Shown here one piece after another: positions 1 through 10,700 of a stretch of DNA of 64,000 nt. How positions within the stretch are numbered: the first letter of the stretch is position 1; each line of letters opens with the position of its first letter. The translations under genes were made by a program, and so were the position numbers. The stretch is taken from NCBI RefSeq assembly GCF_021582875.1, contig NZ_CP091138.1:3472001-3536000 (forward strand), in the 5' to 3' direction. The notes beneath the pieces are model-generated. The model had not been told where the DNA came from. It did not search any database and saw nothing but the letters and a program-made list of their open reading frames with translations. This DNA is from Microbacterium sp. KUDC0406 (lineage in GTDB: Bacteria; Actinomycetota; Actinomycetes; Actinomycetales; Microbacteriaceae).

Positions 1-1149
1 GTTACCGCGCGGTGGTCGAGGCCGCCCACGAGTTCGGCCGCTTCTTCACCGGACAGGTCACCGCCGCGGGCAAGGTGCCCCCGGCCAAGGTGCTTGTCGC
101 CGGCGCCGGTGTCGCCGGGCTCGCGGCGATCGGTGCGGCATCCAGCCTCGGCGCGATCGTGCGCGCGACCGACCCGCGTCCGGAGGTGGCCGACCAGGTC
201 ACCTCGATCGGCGGCACCTATCTGCCCGTCGACGTCGAGGTCGCGGCATCCACCGACGGCTACGCCAAGGCGACAAGCGCCGACTACGACCGCCGCGCCG
301 CCGAGATCTACACCGAGCAGGCGGCGGACGTCGACATCATCGTCACCACCGCGCTCATCCCGGGCCGGGCGGCGCCTCGCCTGATCACCGCGTCGGATGT
401 CGCGCTGATGAAGCCCGGCAGCGTGATCGTCGACATGGCGGCCGCCCAGGGCGGCAACGTCGAGGGCTCGGTCGCGGGGGAGCGGATCGTCACCGCGAAC
501 GGCGTGATCATCCTCGGCTACACCGACCTGGCCTCGCGCCTGGCCGCGCAGGCATCCCAGCTGTACGGCACGAACGTGGCCAACCTCGTCGCCCTGCTCA
601 CACCAGGCAAGGACGGCATGCTCGCGATCGACTTCGACGACGTCGTGCAGCGCTCGGTCACCGTCGTGCGCGACGGCGAGATCACCTGGCCGCCGCCCGC
701 GGTGCAGGTCGCCGCCGGCTCCGGCGAAACCGGCGCCGGAGAAGGATGCCGCGCCTGCGGCCCCCGAGAAGAAGCCGATGACCACCGGCCGCAAAGCGCT
801 GCTGATCGGCATCGGCATCGTCGCGCTGTTCCTCGTGAACCTGTTCGCGCCGCCGCCGCTGCCGCAGCACTTCACCGTGCTCATGCTCGCCGTCGTGATC
901 GGGTTCTACGTGATCGGCAAGGTGCACCACGCGCTGCACACGCCGCTGATGTCGGTGACGAACGCCATCTCGGGCGTGATCGTCGTCGGCGCGATGCTGC
1001 AGGTCACTGCTCCCAACCCCGTCGTGCAGGTGCTCGCCGCGATCGCCATCCTGCTCGCCAGCATCAACATCTTCGGCGGCTTCGCGGTGACCCGCCGAAT
1101 GCTCGCCATGTTCACCCTCGGCAAATCAGCAGAGGGAGCCGGCAAATGA
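1..1149 (+). CDS. pntA: NAD(P) transhydrogenase subunit alpha, 5' partial, apparent frameshift
   Basis: Alpha subunit of the membrane-bound Re/Si-specific proton-translocating transhydrogenase, which moves hydride between NADH and NADP using the proton gradient. The reading frame is open from base 3 and runs off the left edge. The visible N-terminal part is the dI NAD-binding domain: the Rossmann motif [13 protein letters not shown] is near the start, followed by [10 protein letters not shown] and [12 protein letters not shown]. The C-terminal part (from about base 778) is the membrane segment with three or four helices. The Ala/Pro-rich linker between them changes frame: an extra G near base 717 moves the frame by +1, and removing it restores a smooth linker ([20 protein letters not shown]). 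Either this is a one-base error or the gene is split like two-gene pntAA/pntAB forms; the missing base restoring the linker favours an error. The stop overlaps the pntB start (ATGA). Confidence 0.9.
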
Positions 1150-2546
1150 CCGTCGACGCCCTCGCCGGCGCGGCCTACATCGTCGCGGCGCTGCTGTTCA
1201 TCCTGAGCCTCGCGGGGCTCAGCCGCCACGAGTCGGCCCGCGCCGGGGTGGTCTACGGCATCGCGGGCATGGCGATCGCCCTGCTCGCGACCCTCGCCCT
1301 GACGATCGCCGACGCGTGGGGAGGCTCCGGATCCACCCTCGGGCTGATCCTGCTCGTCGTCGCCGTCATCGTCGGCGGCGCGATCGGCCTGTGGCGCGCC
1401 CGCGTCGTGCAGATGACCGGGATGCCCGAGCTCATCGCCCTGCTGCACAGCTTCGTCGGTCTGGCCGCGGTGCTGGTCGGCTGGAACGGCTACCTCGCGC
1501 ATGAGCCGATCGCGGCCGAACTGATCGGCATCCACAACGCCGAGGTGTTCATCGGCATCTTCATCGGCGGCGTGACCTTCACCGGATCGATCGTGGCCTA
1601 CCTGAAGCTGTCTGCGAAGATGTCGTCCCGCCCGCTGATGCTGCCGGGCAAGAACGTGCTGAACATCGGCGCCCTGGCCGTCTTCCTGGCGCTGACCGTC
1701 TGGTTCGTCGCAGACCAGCAGCTCTGGCTGCTGTTCGCGGTGACCGCGCTGTCGTTCGCACTCGGCTGGCACCTGGTGGCCTCGATCGGGGGCGGCGACA
1801 TGCCGGTGGTCGTGTCGATGCTGAACAGCTACTCCGGCTGGGCGGCGGCCGCGGCGGGCTTCCTGCTGAACAACGACCTGCTCATCGTCACCGGCGCGCT
1901 GGTCGGCTCCTCCGGTGCGTACCTGTCGTACATCATGTGCAAGGCGATGAACCGGTCGTTCCTGTCGGTGATCGCCGGAGGGTTCGGCATCGTGGCATCC
2001 AGCTCAGGTGACGAGGACTACGGCGAGCATCGCGAGATCACCGCCGACGCGGCCGCCGGCATGCTCTCCACCGCGCAGAGCGTCGTGATCACGCCCGGCT
2101 ACGGCATGGCGGTCGCAAAGGCGCAGTACCCGGTGGCCGACCTGGTCGCGAAGCTGCGCGAGCGGGGCGTCGACGTACGGTTCGGCATCCACCCGGTCGC
2201 GGGGCGTCTGCCGGGGCACATGAACGTGCTGCTCGCCGAGGCGAAGGTTCCGTACGACATCGTGCTCGGCATGGACGAGATCAACGACGACCTCGCGAAG
2301 ACATCGGTCGTCCTCGTGATCGGTGCGAACGACACCGTGAACCCCGCGGCCGCTGAGGACCCCGGCAGCCCGATCGCCGGCATGCCGGTGCTGCGGGTGT
2401 GGGAGGCCGAGAACGTGATCGTGTTCAAGCGCTCGATGGCCGCCGGCTACGCGGGCGTGCAGAACCCGCTGTTCTTCCGCGACAACGCGCAGATGCTCTT
2501 CGGTGACGCCAAGGAGCGGGTGGAGGACATCATCCGGGCGCTGTAG
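1146..2546 (+). CDS. pntB: NAD(P) transhydrogenase subunit beta
   Basis: Beta subunit of the proton-translocating transhydrogenase, 466 residues, the usual length. The N-terminal half is about eight or nine hydrophobic helices (proton channel, dII). The C-terminal 180 residues are the cytoplasmic NADP-binding dIII domain with the family motif [20 protein letters not shown], then [20 protein letters not shown] and [14 protein letters not shown]. The ATG overlaps the pntA stop as ATGA, so the two subunits are translationally coupled. The complex sits in the cytoplasmic membrane and supplies NADPH. Confidence 0.96.
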   Translation: MTVDALAGAAYIVAALLFILSLAGLSRHESARAGVVYGIAGMAIALLATLALTIADAWGGSGSTLGLILLVVAVIVGGAIGLWRARVVQMTGMPELIALLHSFVGLAAVLVGWNGYLAHEPIAAELIGIHNAEVFIGIFIGGVTFTGSIVAYLKLSAKMSSRPLMLPGKNVLNIGALAVFLALTVWFVADQQLWLLFAVTALSFALGWHLVASIGGGDMPVVVSMLNSYSGWAAAAAGFLLNNDLLIVTGALVGSSGAYLSYIMCKAMNRSFLSVIAGGFGIVASSSGDEDYGEHREITADAAAGMLSTAQSVVITPGYGMAVAKAQYPVADLVAKLRERGVDVRFGIHPVAGRLPGHMNVLLAEAKVPYDIVLGMDEINDDLAKTSVVLVIGANDTVNPAAAEDPGSPIAGMPVLRVWEAENVIVFKRSMAAGYAGVQNPLFFRDNAQMLFGDAKERVEDIIRAL

Positions 2547-2582
2547 CCGGTGCGAGGATGGCCGGCACGGTAGCTTGTTCTC

Positions 2583-3932
2583 GTGCTGGCCATCCTCTCC
2601 TCCACCGGGCGCGTGCTCTGGTGGCATTGGCCTGCCCTGCTGGCGTGGTACCTGGGCGGCATCCTGGTGCACTACTGGGTGACCGTGCTGGCCGGTTTCG
2701 TCGGCGCGTACAACTCGACGATCGCCCTGCTCATCCTGCCGGTGGCGGTGCTGGCCCGGCTGGTCAGCATGGTCGGAATGCTTCTGGTGCTGCGCGACGG
2801 CCTGCGATCGCTGCAGGCGGTGGCCCCGCTGCCCGAGTCGGCGGCCGAACGACGTCGTACCTTCCTGACCGCACTGCTGGCGAGCATCCTGCCGTTCTTC
2901 GCGGTGTACTCGGCGCAGGGGATGCTGCGCGATGATGTGCAGTCGTATGCGAGCCTGGCGCTGGCGAGGAACACCGAGGAGATCCAGTCCACCTTGATGA
3001 CCGACAGGGTGTTCGATCCGGGCGATAACGTGCTCGATTTGTCGTTCAGTGTGTGGACGGTGTCGATCATCGTCGTCGCCTTCGCAGCGCGCTGGGCGTG
3101 GGGCCGGTGGTCTGGACGCCTGCCGAAGATGCTCTCGCTGCTCGCGGTGTACTGCGAAGTGGTGTGGGTCTTCTTCTCACTGATCCTGCTCGGCGACTTC
3201 ATGGACTCGGTGAACGGCTGGGTCGACACCCGCGTGGCGATGGCCTGGGTGGCCGACGCCAGGGAGACGATCTCGGGCTGGTTCGCCCCGTTCGTGTGGC
3301 TGGGCGACGGCATCGGCTGGCTGCTCTCACAGGTGGGTCCGGTGCTGCTCGCTCCGCTGGCGTGGCTGACTGTCGCCGGTGTCGTCTACGGGCAGGCGAT
3401 CGTCGCCGAGAAGCTCAGCATCCAGCACAAGCTGGTCGCGGAGATGCGCGAGCGCGCGGCCCGGGTGCCGAACCCGGTGATGCGCCGGCTGCGCGACCTC
3501 GGCACCGAACTCGGCTCGCGCTTCCTGCCGATCTGGCGGGCGATCCTGCTGATGTGGCGCGCCGGGCCGGTGATCATCGCCTCATACGCGCTGCTGTACA
3601 CCGTGGTCATCGTGGCGGAGTCCTGGCTGCGGTACGGCGAGAGCCGCCTGATCGGACCGCACGATCTCAACCTGTTCTGGTCGGTGTACTGGCCGGTGAT
3701 CTATCTGCTGCCGCCACTGATCATCGAGCCGATCCGGATCTCGCTCATCGCAGGCGCCTACGACACGACGTTCGGGATGCTGCGCCGCGCTCAGGACGCA
3801 CGTACCGACGTGGATGCGCCGACCACGTCGGAGGAGGCGGATGCTGCGGCGATCACCGCCGCCGCGGGTGCGCTGCCGACGGCATCGCTGCCTGCAGGCG
3901 CACGGGTGCCGGCTGCCGCGCCGCCCGCGTGA
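2583..3932 (+). CDS. polytopic membrane protein of unknown function
   Basis: A 449-residue integral membrane protein that I cannot assign to a named family. Hydrophobic segments are visible near residues 5-30, 35-60, 95-115, 155-180, 190-210, 240-275 and 310-390, with a hydrophilic stretch (EKLSIQHKLVAEMRERAARV) around residue 280 and a polar Ala/Thr-rich tail. The GTG start is preceded by TAGCTT six bases upstream with no Shine-Dalgarno sequence, which suggests leaderless transcription. It follows pntB by 36 bases and converges on the next three genes. There are no enzyme motifs. Confidence 0.75.
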   Translation: MLAILSSTGRVLWWHWPALLAWYLGGILVHYWVTVLAGFVGAYNSTIALLILPVAVLARLVSMVGMLLVLRDGLRSLQAVAPLPESAAERRRTFLTALLASILPFFAVYSAQGMLRDDVQSYASLALARNTEEIQSTLMTDRVFDPGDNVLDLSFSVWTVSIIVVAFAARWAWGRWSGRLPKMLSLLAVYCEVVWVFFSLILLGDFMDSVNGWVDTRVAMAWVADARETISGWFAPFVWLGDGIGWLLSQVGPVLLAPLAWLTVAGVVYGQAIVAEKLSIQHKLVAEMRERAARVPNPVMRRLRDLGTELGSRFLPIWRAILLMWRAGPVIIASYALLYTVVIVAESWLRYGESRLIGPHDLNLFWSVYWPVIYLLPPLIIEPIRISLIAGAYDTTFGMLRRAQDARTDVDAPTTSEEADAAAITAAAGALPTASLPAGARVPAAAPPA

Positions 3933-3936
3933 GAGA

Positions 3937-4530
3937 TCACGGGTCGATACTGAACCGCACGAACTTCGACTTCGCATACAGAGGCTCGATCACGACCCAG
4001 TACGGGCCCTTCGCGTTCTCCGGCACGACGAAGGGCAGAACCAGCTGGTACGGCTCCGCCGTCTCGCCCTCCAGCGTGGGGACGCAGGTGTCCGGCTCGT
4101 CCGAGTTCGAGAGAACACCGAGCTCGTAGCGGGCCGGTTGCCACGTGCGTCCACTGCGCTGCTCGACCAGCGTGGGCGTCATGCAGGTGGGCGCCTTCTT
4201 CGCGTGCGGCGTCACGTCGACGCCGACCAGGATGACCGTGGCCTCCGGGGGAATGTCGAGGCCCGTCGTGTCGGTGAGCGCCTTGGATTTCACCGGACCC
4301 CACGTCGCGCCTCTCAGATCGACGGTGCCGGCCTTGCTCGTCGGCTCCACAGCCCAGAGGGGCTGGCCGGAGTCGGGGAACGTGTGCTTCCAGCCCCACC
4401 ACGCCGTGCCGAGGATCACGGCCGGCAACAGCACGGCCAGGGCGGCGAGCGCGAGGGCGTTGCTGCGCCACCAGGCCCGTAGACGCGGTTCCGCGCTCAG
4501 CCGTTGCTCCGCCGGCTGCTGATCCGTCAT
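3937..4530 (-). CDS. single-pass membrane-anchored exported protein
   Basis: Hypothetical 197-residue protein: about 25 polar N-terminal residues, one transmembrane helix (ALAALAVLLPAVILGTAWWG), then an extracytoplasmic domain of about 150 residues rich in beta-type sequence with two cysteines (PTCMTPT and PDTCVPT) that could form a disulfide. I chose the ATG that overlaps the preceding stop as ATGA. It is the last of three coupled genes with the same architecture. Function unknown; it could be a cell-surface sensor or an envelope-complex component. Confidence 0.72.
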   Translation of the reverse strand: MTDQQPAEQRLSAEPRLRAWWRSNALALAALAVLLPAVILGTAWWGWKHTFPDSGQPLWAVEPTSKAGTVDLRGATWGPVKSKALTDTTGLDIPPEATVILVGVDVTPHAKKAPTCMTPTLVEQRSGRTWQPARYELGVLSNSDEPDTCVPTLEGETAEPYQLVLPFVVPENAKGPYWVVIEPLYAKSKFVRFSIDP

Positions 4531-5156
4531 CGCGCCCACGCGATCTCGTCGAGGGTGACCTCATACTGCATCGGCACGTCGTCGAGGTCGACGGCAACTT
4601 CGATCACACCGTCGGCGGTGTGATCGCTCTGCCACGACAGTACGACGGTTGCGTCGCCCTTCACCTGCCCTTCGGGCAGTTCGAAGACGAGGCTGCCGTG
4701 CCGCGGAACGCCGGTGATGAGACTCATGTTCCGGCCGGTCTCGCCGCGTTCCGTCGCCTGGTAGATGCGGTCGCCGATACGCAGCTCTCCGTGCAGCTGC
4801 GACGCGAACTCGGTCTGCAGAGTGGCGGCATCGACGCCTACGACCAGCCAGGTGCCCTCCGCGCTCCAGCGCTTGCCGTCCGACACGGAGCGGCCGGCGC
4901 GGACGTCCGTCACCGTCGCGGACAGGTTGCGGGCGGCAGCGTACTCACCGACCGTGGTCTTCGTGACGAAACTGTCGTAGACGGCGTCATCGGGCTTCTG
5001 CAGCTGCAGCAGGAACCAGGCCGCCACGACCATCGCGATCGACAGTGTCCAGGGGACTGCGGCGCGCAGGAAGCGGCGGCCGTGCGAGCGCTTCACGGCT
5101 GCGGTCGGATCGGCTCCGGGTGCAGCGGTCGCCGGTGGAGGGGCGGGGATCGTCAT
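4527..5156 (-). CDS. single-pass membrane-anchored protein, DUF4352-like ectodomain
   Basis: A 209-residue protein with a Pro/Ala-rich cytoplasmic N-terminus, a transmembrane helix at about residues 33-50 (AVPWTLSIAMVVAAWFLLQL) and an extracytoplasmic domain. The pattern WLVVGVDAATLQTEFASQLHGELRIGDRIYQATE resembles DUF4352-type immunoglobulin-like domains, although I cannot run a profile search. The start ATG overlaps the upstream stop and the stop overlaps the downstream ATG, so it is the middle gene of a tightly coupled trio. Confidence 0.72.
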   Translation of the reverse strand: MTIPAPPPATAAPGADPTAAVKRSHGRRFLRAAVPWTLSIAMVVAAWFLLQLQKPDDAVYDSFVTKTTVGEYAAARNLSATVTDVRAGRSVSDGKRWSAEGTWLVVGVDAATLQTEFASQLHGELRIGDRIYQATERGETGRNMSLITGVPRHGSLVFELPEGQVKGDATVVLSWQSDHTADGVIEVAVDLDDVPMQYEVTLDEIAWAR

Positions 5157-5805
5157 GGCAGTTCCTCCGCGGGCCGCTCTTCCACGTGCACGCTCACGTA
5201 GGCGCCGGGGCGGATGTCGTCCCAGTAGGTTCCGCGCGTGACGAACGACCCCTGAAATCGCGTCGATTGGGGCAGGACGACGCGGATCTCGTCGCCCGCG
5301 GTCACATCGCCCTCGTCGATCACCCAGGTCAGTCGCACGCGCGTGGGCACGTCAGGCTGGAAGTAGAGGACGTTCGAGCCGTCCGACACGCGCTCGACCT
5401 CGACGCCGTCGAGCCTGACACCTTCGATCCCGACACCGCCCATCGTGTGGGGAGAGCGGCCCAGTCGCGGCTCGGTGTACGCGTTCGTCACGTCCATGAC
5501 GACCTCGAGCGAGCGCAGCCCGTCGTCGGGGTCATTGATCGGGCCGCCCACCGCGGCGCTCACCACGGACATGTCCAGATCGGACCCGATGTAGTGCTCT
5601 CCCACGGAGATCTCGGCGGGTGTCGGCTCAGGCTGCGGGAGAGGCCGCCGAAGGCGGCCGTCGCGCCGAGCAGGATCGCACCGGCGCCGGTGATGATCCA
5701 GGCCGTTGGGACCTTGTCCGCGGTCTTCCGGGCCCAGGAGGTCAGGCGCGCCTCGGACTCCGCGCGCCTGGTCGCGTCGGCATCCGCCTCGTCGTTCTCC
5801 CCCAC
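5153..5805 (-). CDS. single-pass membrane-anchored protein, apparent frameshift
   Basis: First gene of the trio, about 217 residues when joined. The GTG start is chosen because AAGGAGG lies seven bases upstream. The N-terminus (GENDEADADATRRAESEARL) and helix (AWIITGAGAILLGATAAFGG) are in one frame. The ectodomain from PQPEPTPAEISVG onward is in another. Restoring one C in the run at about 5637-5639 joins them as GGLSPQPEPTP. The ectodomain (YWDDIRPGAYVSVHVEE at its end) resembles that of the next gene. The stop overlaps the following ATG. The frameshift may be a sequencing error. Confidence 0.65.
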
Positions 5806-5874
5806 GGGCGCCCCTCCTTCGGCACAAGCATAAGGTTCGCGGACGCTGCGGAACCCAGGTCATAGGCTGGAGGC

Positions 5875-8800
5875 ATGCCAGAGCCGTCTTCGCAGGAAAG
5901 GACGCGGCTCGCCGACGCCGCGGTGGAACTCGCCCGCCGCTGGGTGGCGGAGGAGGCCGCCGAGCAGGTCGACCCCGCCGCCGCGCGCCTCGCCGGAGTG
6001 CTGCAGGACCGCAACGGGCTGCCGTTCACGCTCGGCTTCGTCGACGGCGTGATGCGTCCGGAGAGCCTCGGCGCCGCAGCATCCACCCTGCACCGGGTCG
6101 CGCCGCTGGCGCCCGAATTCCTGCCGTGGTATCTGCGCGGCGCGGTACGCGTCGGCGGAGCCGTCGCGCCGGTGCTGCCCCTGCCGACGGTGCCGATCGC
6201 GCGACGGGTGCTGCGCGAGATGGTCGGCCACCTCATCGTCGACGCCCGACCCGAGAAGCTCGGGCCGGCGATCGAGAAGCTGCGCGATCCTTCGACAGGC
6301 TCAGGGACCCAGCCACGTCTGAACCTCAACCTGCTCGGCGAGGCCGTGCTCGGCGAGGCCGAGGCCAAGCGACGGCTCGACGGCATCCACGATCTCATCC
6401 GGCGGCCGGACGTCGACTACGTCTCGGTGAAGGTGTCGGCGGTGACCAGCCGCATCTCGATGTGGGCCTTCGACCAGGTCGTCGCGGAGACGGCGAAGCG
6501 CCTCCTGCCGCTCTACCTGACCGCTGCCTACGACACCGCCGGCCCTTCGACAGGCTCAGGGACCCAGTGGACCCAGACCTTCATTAACCTCGACATGGAG
6601 GAGTACCGCGACCTCGACCTGACCATCGCGGTGTTCACCCGCATCCTCGAGGATCCCCGGCTGCGCGACCTCGAAGCCGGGATCGTGCTGCAGGCGTACC
6701 TGCCGGACGCGCTCCCCGCGCTGCGCGAGCTGACCGCCTGGGCACGAGAACGCGTCGAGCGCGGCGGCGCGCGCATCAAGGTGCGGCTCGTCAAGGGCGC
6801 GAACCTGGCGATGGAGCACGTCGACGCCGTCATGCACGGGTGGACGCCCGCTCCCTACGACACCAAGCTCGACACCGACGGGAACTACCTGCGCTGTCTC
6901 GACGAGGCCCTGCAGCCGAAGAACACCGCCGCGGTGCGGATCGGCGTCGCCGGGCACAACCTGTTCGACATCGCCTACGCCTGGCTTCTGGCCAGGGAAG
7001 AGGCGTGGCGGGCCCTTCGACAGGCTCAGGCACCCAGGATGTCGAGTTCGAGATGCTGCTCGGAATGGCGCAGGGTCAGGTCAAGGCGGTCTCCCGCGAG
7101 GTCGGGAACGTGCTGCTGTACGTGCCCGTGGTCGCGCCTGCCGAGTTCGACGTCGCGATCAGCTACCTGGTGCGCCGGCTCGAGGAGAACGCGTCGCCGC
7201 AGAACTTCCTCTCCGCCGCCCTCGAACTCGGCACCGATCCTCGGCTGTTCGAACGGGAGCGGATGCGGTTCCTCGACTCGGTCACCCGCTCCGGCGACCG
7301 CTCACTGCGCGTCGGTCCGCGTCGCATCCAGAACAGGACGGCGCCGGCGCACGAGTCGGTGCGCCCGGCATCCGCGGCTCCGGCCGGCGATGTCGATCTG
7401 ACCGGCGTCGTGCTGGGCATCGCGCGCGGCACCGGGCCGGATACCGTGGAGGATGACTTCCTCCAGACCGCGGTGTACGCCCGGCAGGAGGCCGCCAGGG
7501 CGCAGACCACCGGATCGCCGGACGGCATCCGGCGCGGCCGAAGCGCCGCCGCGCAGAGCGAAGGCGCCCCCGGATTCGAGAACACCGTCGACAGCGACCC
7601 GTCGCTCCCCGCCAACCGGGAGTGGGCGCGCGGCGTGTTCGAGCGCATCACGGCTGCGGGACTGTCGCAGCTGGGGCTCTCCACAGTCGCCGCCGCGCGG
7701 ATCGACGACGCGGACATGCTCGCCCGAACCGTCGGACGGGTGCGGGATGCCGCAGCATCCTGGGGCTCCCGCCCCGCCGCGGAGCGCTCCGAGATCCTGC
7801 TGCGCGCGGCCGCCGCGCTCGAGGCCCGCCGCGCCGAGCTGATCGAGGTCGCGGCGATCGAGACCGGCAAGGTCTTCTCCGAGGCCGATATCGAGGTCAG
7901 CGAAGCCGTGGACTTCGCGCGGTACTACGCGGCGACCGCCCGTGAACTCGACGCGATCGCAGGTGCCGCGTTCACTCCGGCGCGCGTGACCGTCGTCACA
8001 CCGCCGTGGAACTTCCCGCTCGCGATCCCGTCCGGCGGCGTGCTTGCGGCGCTCGCCGCAGGTTCCGGCGTGGTCTTCAAGCCCGCCCATCAGGCCCGGC
8101 GCTGCGCCGCTGTCATCGCGGAGTGCCTCTGGCAGGCCGGCGTGCCGCGCGACGTGCTGACCCTGGTCGACATCTCGGAGTCCGGACTGGGCAAGCAGCT
8201 CATCACGCACCCCGACGTCGACCGGGTGATCCTGACCGGATCGTGGGACACGGCCGCGCTGTTCCGATCGTGGCGTCCGGATCTGCCGCTGCTCGCCGAG
8301 ACCAGCGGCAAGAACGCCATCATCATCGCCCCGACGGCCGACCTCGATCTGGCCGTCGCCGACCTGGTCAGGAGCGCGTTCGGTCATGCCGGGCAGAAGT
8401 GCTCTGCGGCCTCGCTCGCGATCCTGGTCGGACCGGTCGGCCACTCGAAGCGCTTCGCCCGCCAGCTGGTCGACGCCGTGCGATCGCTGCACGTCGCCTG
8501 GCCGTCGGATCCCGAGGCCGAGATGGGACCGGTCATCGAGAAGCCGCAGGGCAAGCTCGAATGGGCGCTCACCACGCTCGAGGGCGACGAGAAGTGGCTG
8601 ATCCAGCCGAAACCCGTGCCAGGGGACGAGAGCGGCCGGCTCTGGACCCCCGGCATCCGCACCGGTGTGCGCCCGGGCTCGCGCACGCACCTGGAGGAGT
8701 TCTTCGGGCCGATGCTCGGGATCATGCACGCGCACACCCTGTCGCAGGCGATCACCCTGCAGAACCAGGTGGCGTACGGCTTGACCGCTGGACTGCACAC

Positions 8801-9680
8801 ACAGGACCCCGACGATCTGGCGGTCTGGCTCGACCGGGTGCAGGCGGGGAACCTCTACGTGAATCGCGGCATCACCGGCGCGATCGTGCAGCGCCAGCCC
8901 TTCGGCGGGTGGAAGCGGTCGTCGGTCGGCGCGGGTGCGAAGGCCGGCGGGCCGAACTACCTCATCGGACTGGGCTCCTGGCGCGCGCAGTCCGGCGGCA
9001 AGACGTCGAGCACGCTGCACCTGCGCGGTCTCGACAGCCGGATCACCGATGTGATCGAGTCGGCTCAGCCCTCGCTGGAGTTCGAGCAGTTCGAGCGCCT
9101 GCGCCAGGCCGCGCTGTCGGACGCCGTCGCGTGGGATCGCGAGTTCGGGCAGGTGCGCGACGTGTCGCGGCTGATCGTGGAGCGCAACCTGTTCCGGTAC
9201 CGTCCGGTGCCGGTCGCGGTGCGCGCGACGGCGGATGCCGGGCTCGCCGACGTGCTGCGCGTGGTGATCGCCGGCATCCGCGCCGGATCCCCGTTCCTGC
9301 TCTCCGTTCCCGACGGCCTTCCTGCGGCGGTGCGCCGCACCCTCGGCATCCTCGATCTGCCGATCTCGGTCGAGACCGACGCGGAGTGGATCGATCGCAT
9401 GCGGGGAGCGGATGCCGCGGACGAGGAGGGCGTCGAGGCCGTGATCGACCGCTCGCCGATGCCCGGCCGGGTGCGCCTGGTCGGCGGGCGGGAGGCGGTC
9501 GCGCAGCTGCACCGGGCGATGGCCGTCGGGGTCGGCGGCGACCCGGACATCGCGGTGTACGCCGGAGAGGTCACCACGGCGGGCCGCATCGAACTGCTGC
9601 CGTTCGTGCACGAGCAGGCCATCTCGATCACCGCGCACCGCTTCGGCAACCTCGACGACTGGAGCGCCGGCATCATCTGA
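5875..9680 (+). CDS. putA: bifunctional proline dehydrogenase / P5C dehydrogenase (PutA paralogue 1), apparent frameshift
   Basis: Oxidises proline to glutamate in two steps: an FAD-dependent PRODH barrel (about residues 100-460; NINLLGEA-type, FINLDMEEYRDLDL, IVLQAYLPDA, KVRLVKGAN, RIGVAGHNLFD) and an NAD-dependent aldehyde dehydrogenase (VVTPPWNFPLAIPSGG, LLAETSGKNAI, nucleophile Cys in GHAGQKCSAAS encoded at 8400). A C-terminal extension of about 220 residues matches that of the second PutA. Length is about 1268 residues against 1146 for paralogue 2; the excess is a longer interdomain linker (about 7370-7600) and three copies of the 24-bp PSTGSGTQ element. One base is missing near 7000, just before the third copy. 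TAGGCT lies six bases before the ATG, with GGAGG between. It heads the arginine/proline block. Confidence 0.9.
6289..6312 (+). repeat. 24-bp PSTGSGTQ element, copy 1
   Basis: CCTTCGACAGGCTCAGGGAC followed by CCAG, inside putA paralogue 1 and read in frame as PSTGSGTQ between LRD and PRLNLN. Paralogue 2 has a shorter loop here. Confidence 0.85.
6544..6567 (+). repeat. 24-bp PSTGSGTQ element, copy 2
   Basis: Identical to copy 1, 255 bases downstream, read in the same frame (GPSTGSGTQ) in the loop before FINLDMEEY of putA paralogue 1; about ten residues are extra here relative to paralogue 2. Confidence 0.85.
7014..7037 (+). repeat. 24-bp PSTGSGTQ element, copy 3
   Basis: One base differs from copies 1 and 2 (GGCACC for GGGACC). 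In the restored frame it reads GPSTGSGTQ between GVA and DVEFEML and is an eight-residue insertion relative to paralogue 2. The single-base frameshift of putA lies about 10-20 bases upstream. Confidence 0.82.
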
Positions 9681-9835
9681 CGATCGGTCCGGCGTTGGCG
9701 TGCGGAGCATCCGGCGTGCGAAAATGAGGCATGGCGTGCCCTCGCGCATCTTCCCCGGCTCTGAGTCGAGTGCGGGTCGAACTTCCGCCGGGCCCCTGGA
9801 CAGCGTCCGCCGCATCCTGATCTCAAGGAGCATCC

Positions 9836-10699
9836 ATGTCGACGCCTGAGACCGCGACCGCCGTCGCACCGGCCCGCATCGCCCATCACCGCCGCTACCT
9901 GATGTGCCGCCCCGAGCACTTCACGGTGAACTACTCGATCAACCCGTGGATGGAGCCGGCGAACCCCACGGACACCGCCCGGGCGCTCGAGCAGTGGCAG
10001 AAGCTGTACGACCTGTACCTCGAGCTGGGCCACGAGGTCGAGCTCATCGAGCCGCTCGCCGCGTACCCCGACATGGTCTACACGGCCAACGGCGGCTTCG
10101 TCATCGACGGCCGCGCATACGTGCCGTCGTTCTACTACGAGGAGCGCAAGGGCGAGGCACCGGCGTTCGCCGAATGGTTCCGTGCCAACGGCTTCGACAC
10201 CGTCCTCCCGAAGGAGATCAATGAGGGCGAGGGAGACTTCCTGCTCGCGGGTGACGTGATCCTCGCCGGCACCGGCTTCCGCTCCGCCGGCGACAGCCAC
10301 CGCGAAGTGCACGAGGTCTTCGACCGCGAGGTCGTCACGCTCACCCTCGTCGACGCGCGCTTCTACCACCTCGACACCGCGCTGACCGTGCTCGACCCGG
10401 TCGTCGAGCCCGGGCAGACCGCCGGCATCGCCTACCTGCCGCACGCCTTCGACGAGGCATCCCAGAAGATCCTCGCCGAGCGCTTCCCCGACGCGATCCT
10501 GGTCGCCGACGAGGACGGTGCCGTCTTCGGCCTGAACTCCGCGAGCGACGGCTACAACGTCATCATCTCGCCGCGCGCCACCGGCTTCGAGAAGCAGCTG
10601 CGCGAGCGCGGCTACAACCCGCTCACGGTCGACCTGTCCGAGCTGCTGCTCGGCGGCGGCGGCATCAAGTGCTGCACGCTCGAACTGCGGGGTGCCTGA
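9836..10699 (+). CDS. amidinotransferase-fold guanidine hydrolase (dimethylargininase / arginine dihydrolase-like)
   Basis: A 287-residue enzyme of the pentein (amidinotransferase, DDAH, arginine deiminase) superfamily. Visible features: the acidic motif EGEGDFLLAGD (Glu132, Asp134), His178 and Asp180 in FYHLDTALTVLDP, and the C-terminal nucleophile Cys279 or Cys280 in GGIKCCTLEL. The substrate-pocket motif is VYTANGG with Asn85. From memory, cyanobacterial AgrE/ArgZ arginine dihydrolases have a similar TAN-type motif, whereas classical arginine deiminases have a different one. Genomes usually label such proteins dimethylargininase. AAGGAG lies five bases before the ATG. It is separated from rocD by one base, so ornithine is the likely product passed on, either from arginine directly or by way of citrulline. 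Confidence 0.82.
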   Translation: MSTPETATAVAPARIAHHRRYLMCRPEHFTVNYSINPWMEPANPTDTARALEQWQKLYDLYLELGHEVELIEPLAAYPDMVYTANGGFVIDGRAYVPSFYYEERKGEAPAFAEWFRANGFDTVLPKEINEGEGDFLLAGDVILAGTGFRSAGDSHREVHEVFDREVVTLTLVDARFYHLDTALTVLDPVVEPGQTAGIAYLPHAFDEASQKILAERFPDAILVADEDGAVFGLNSASDGYNVIISPRATGFEKQLRERGYNPLTVDLSELLLGGGGIKCCTLELRGA

Positions 10700-10700
10700 C

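Noticed and set aside
12..2546. A single 844-codon frame over pntA and pntB
   Set aside because: The middle section (bases about 720-1145) is a shadow frame rich in Arg/His; the true alpha-subunit membrane segment is in another frame and pntB starts at 1146.
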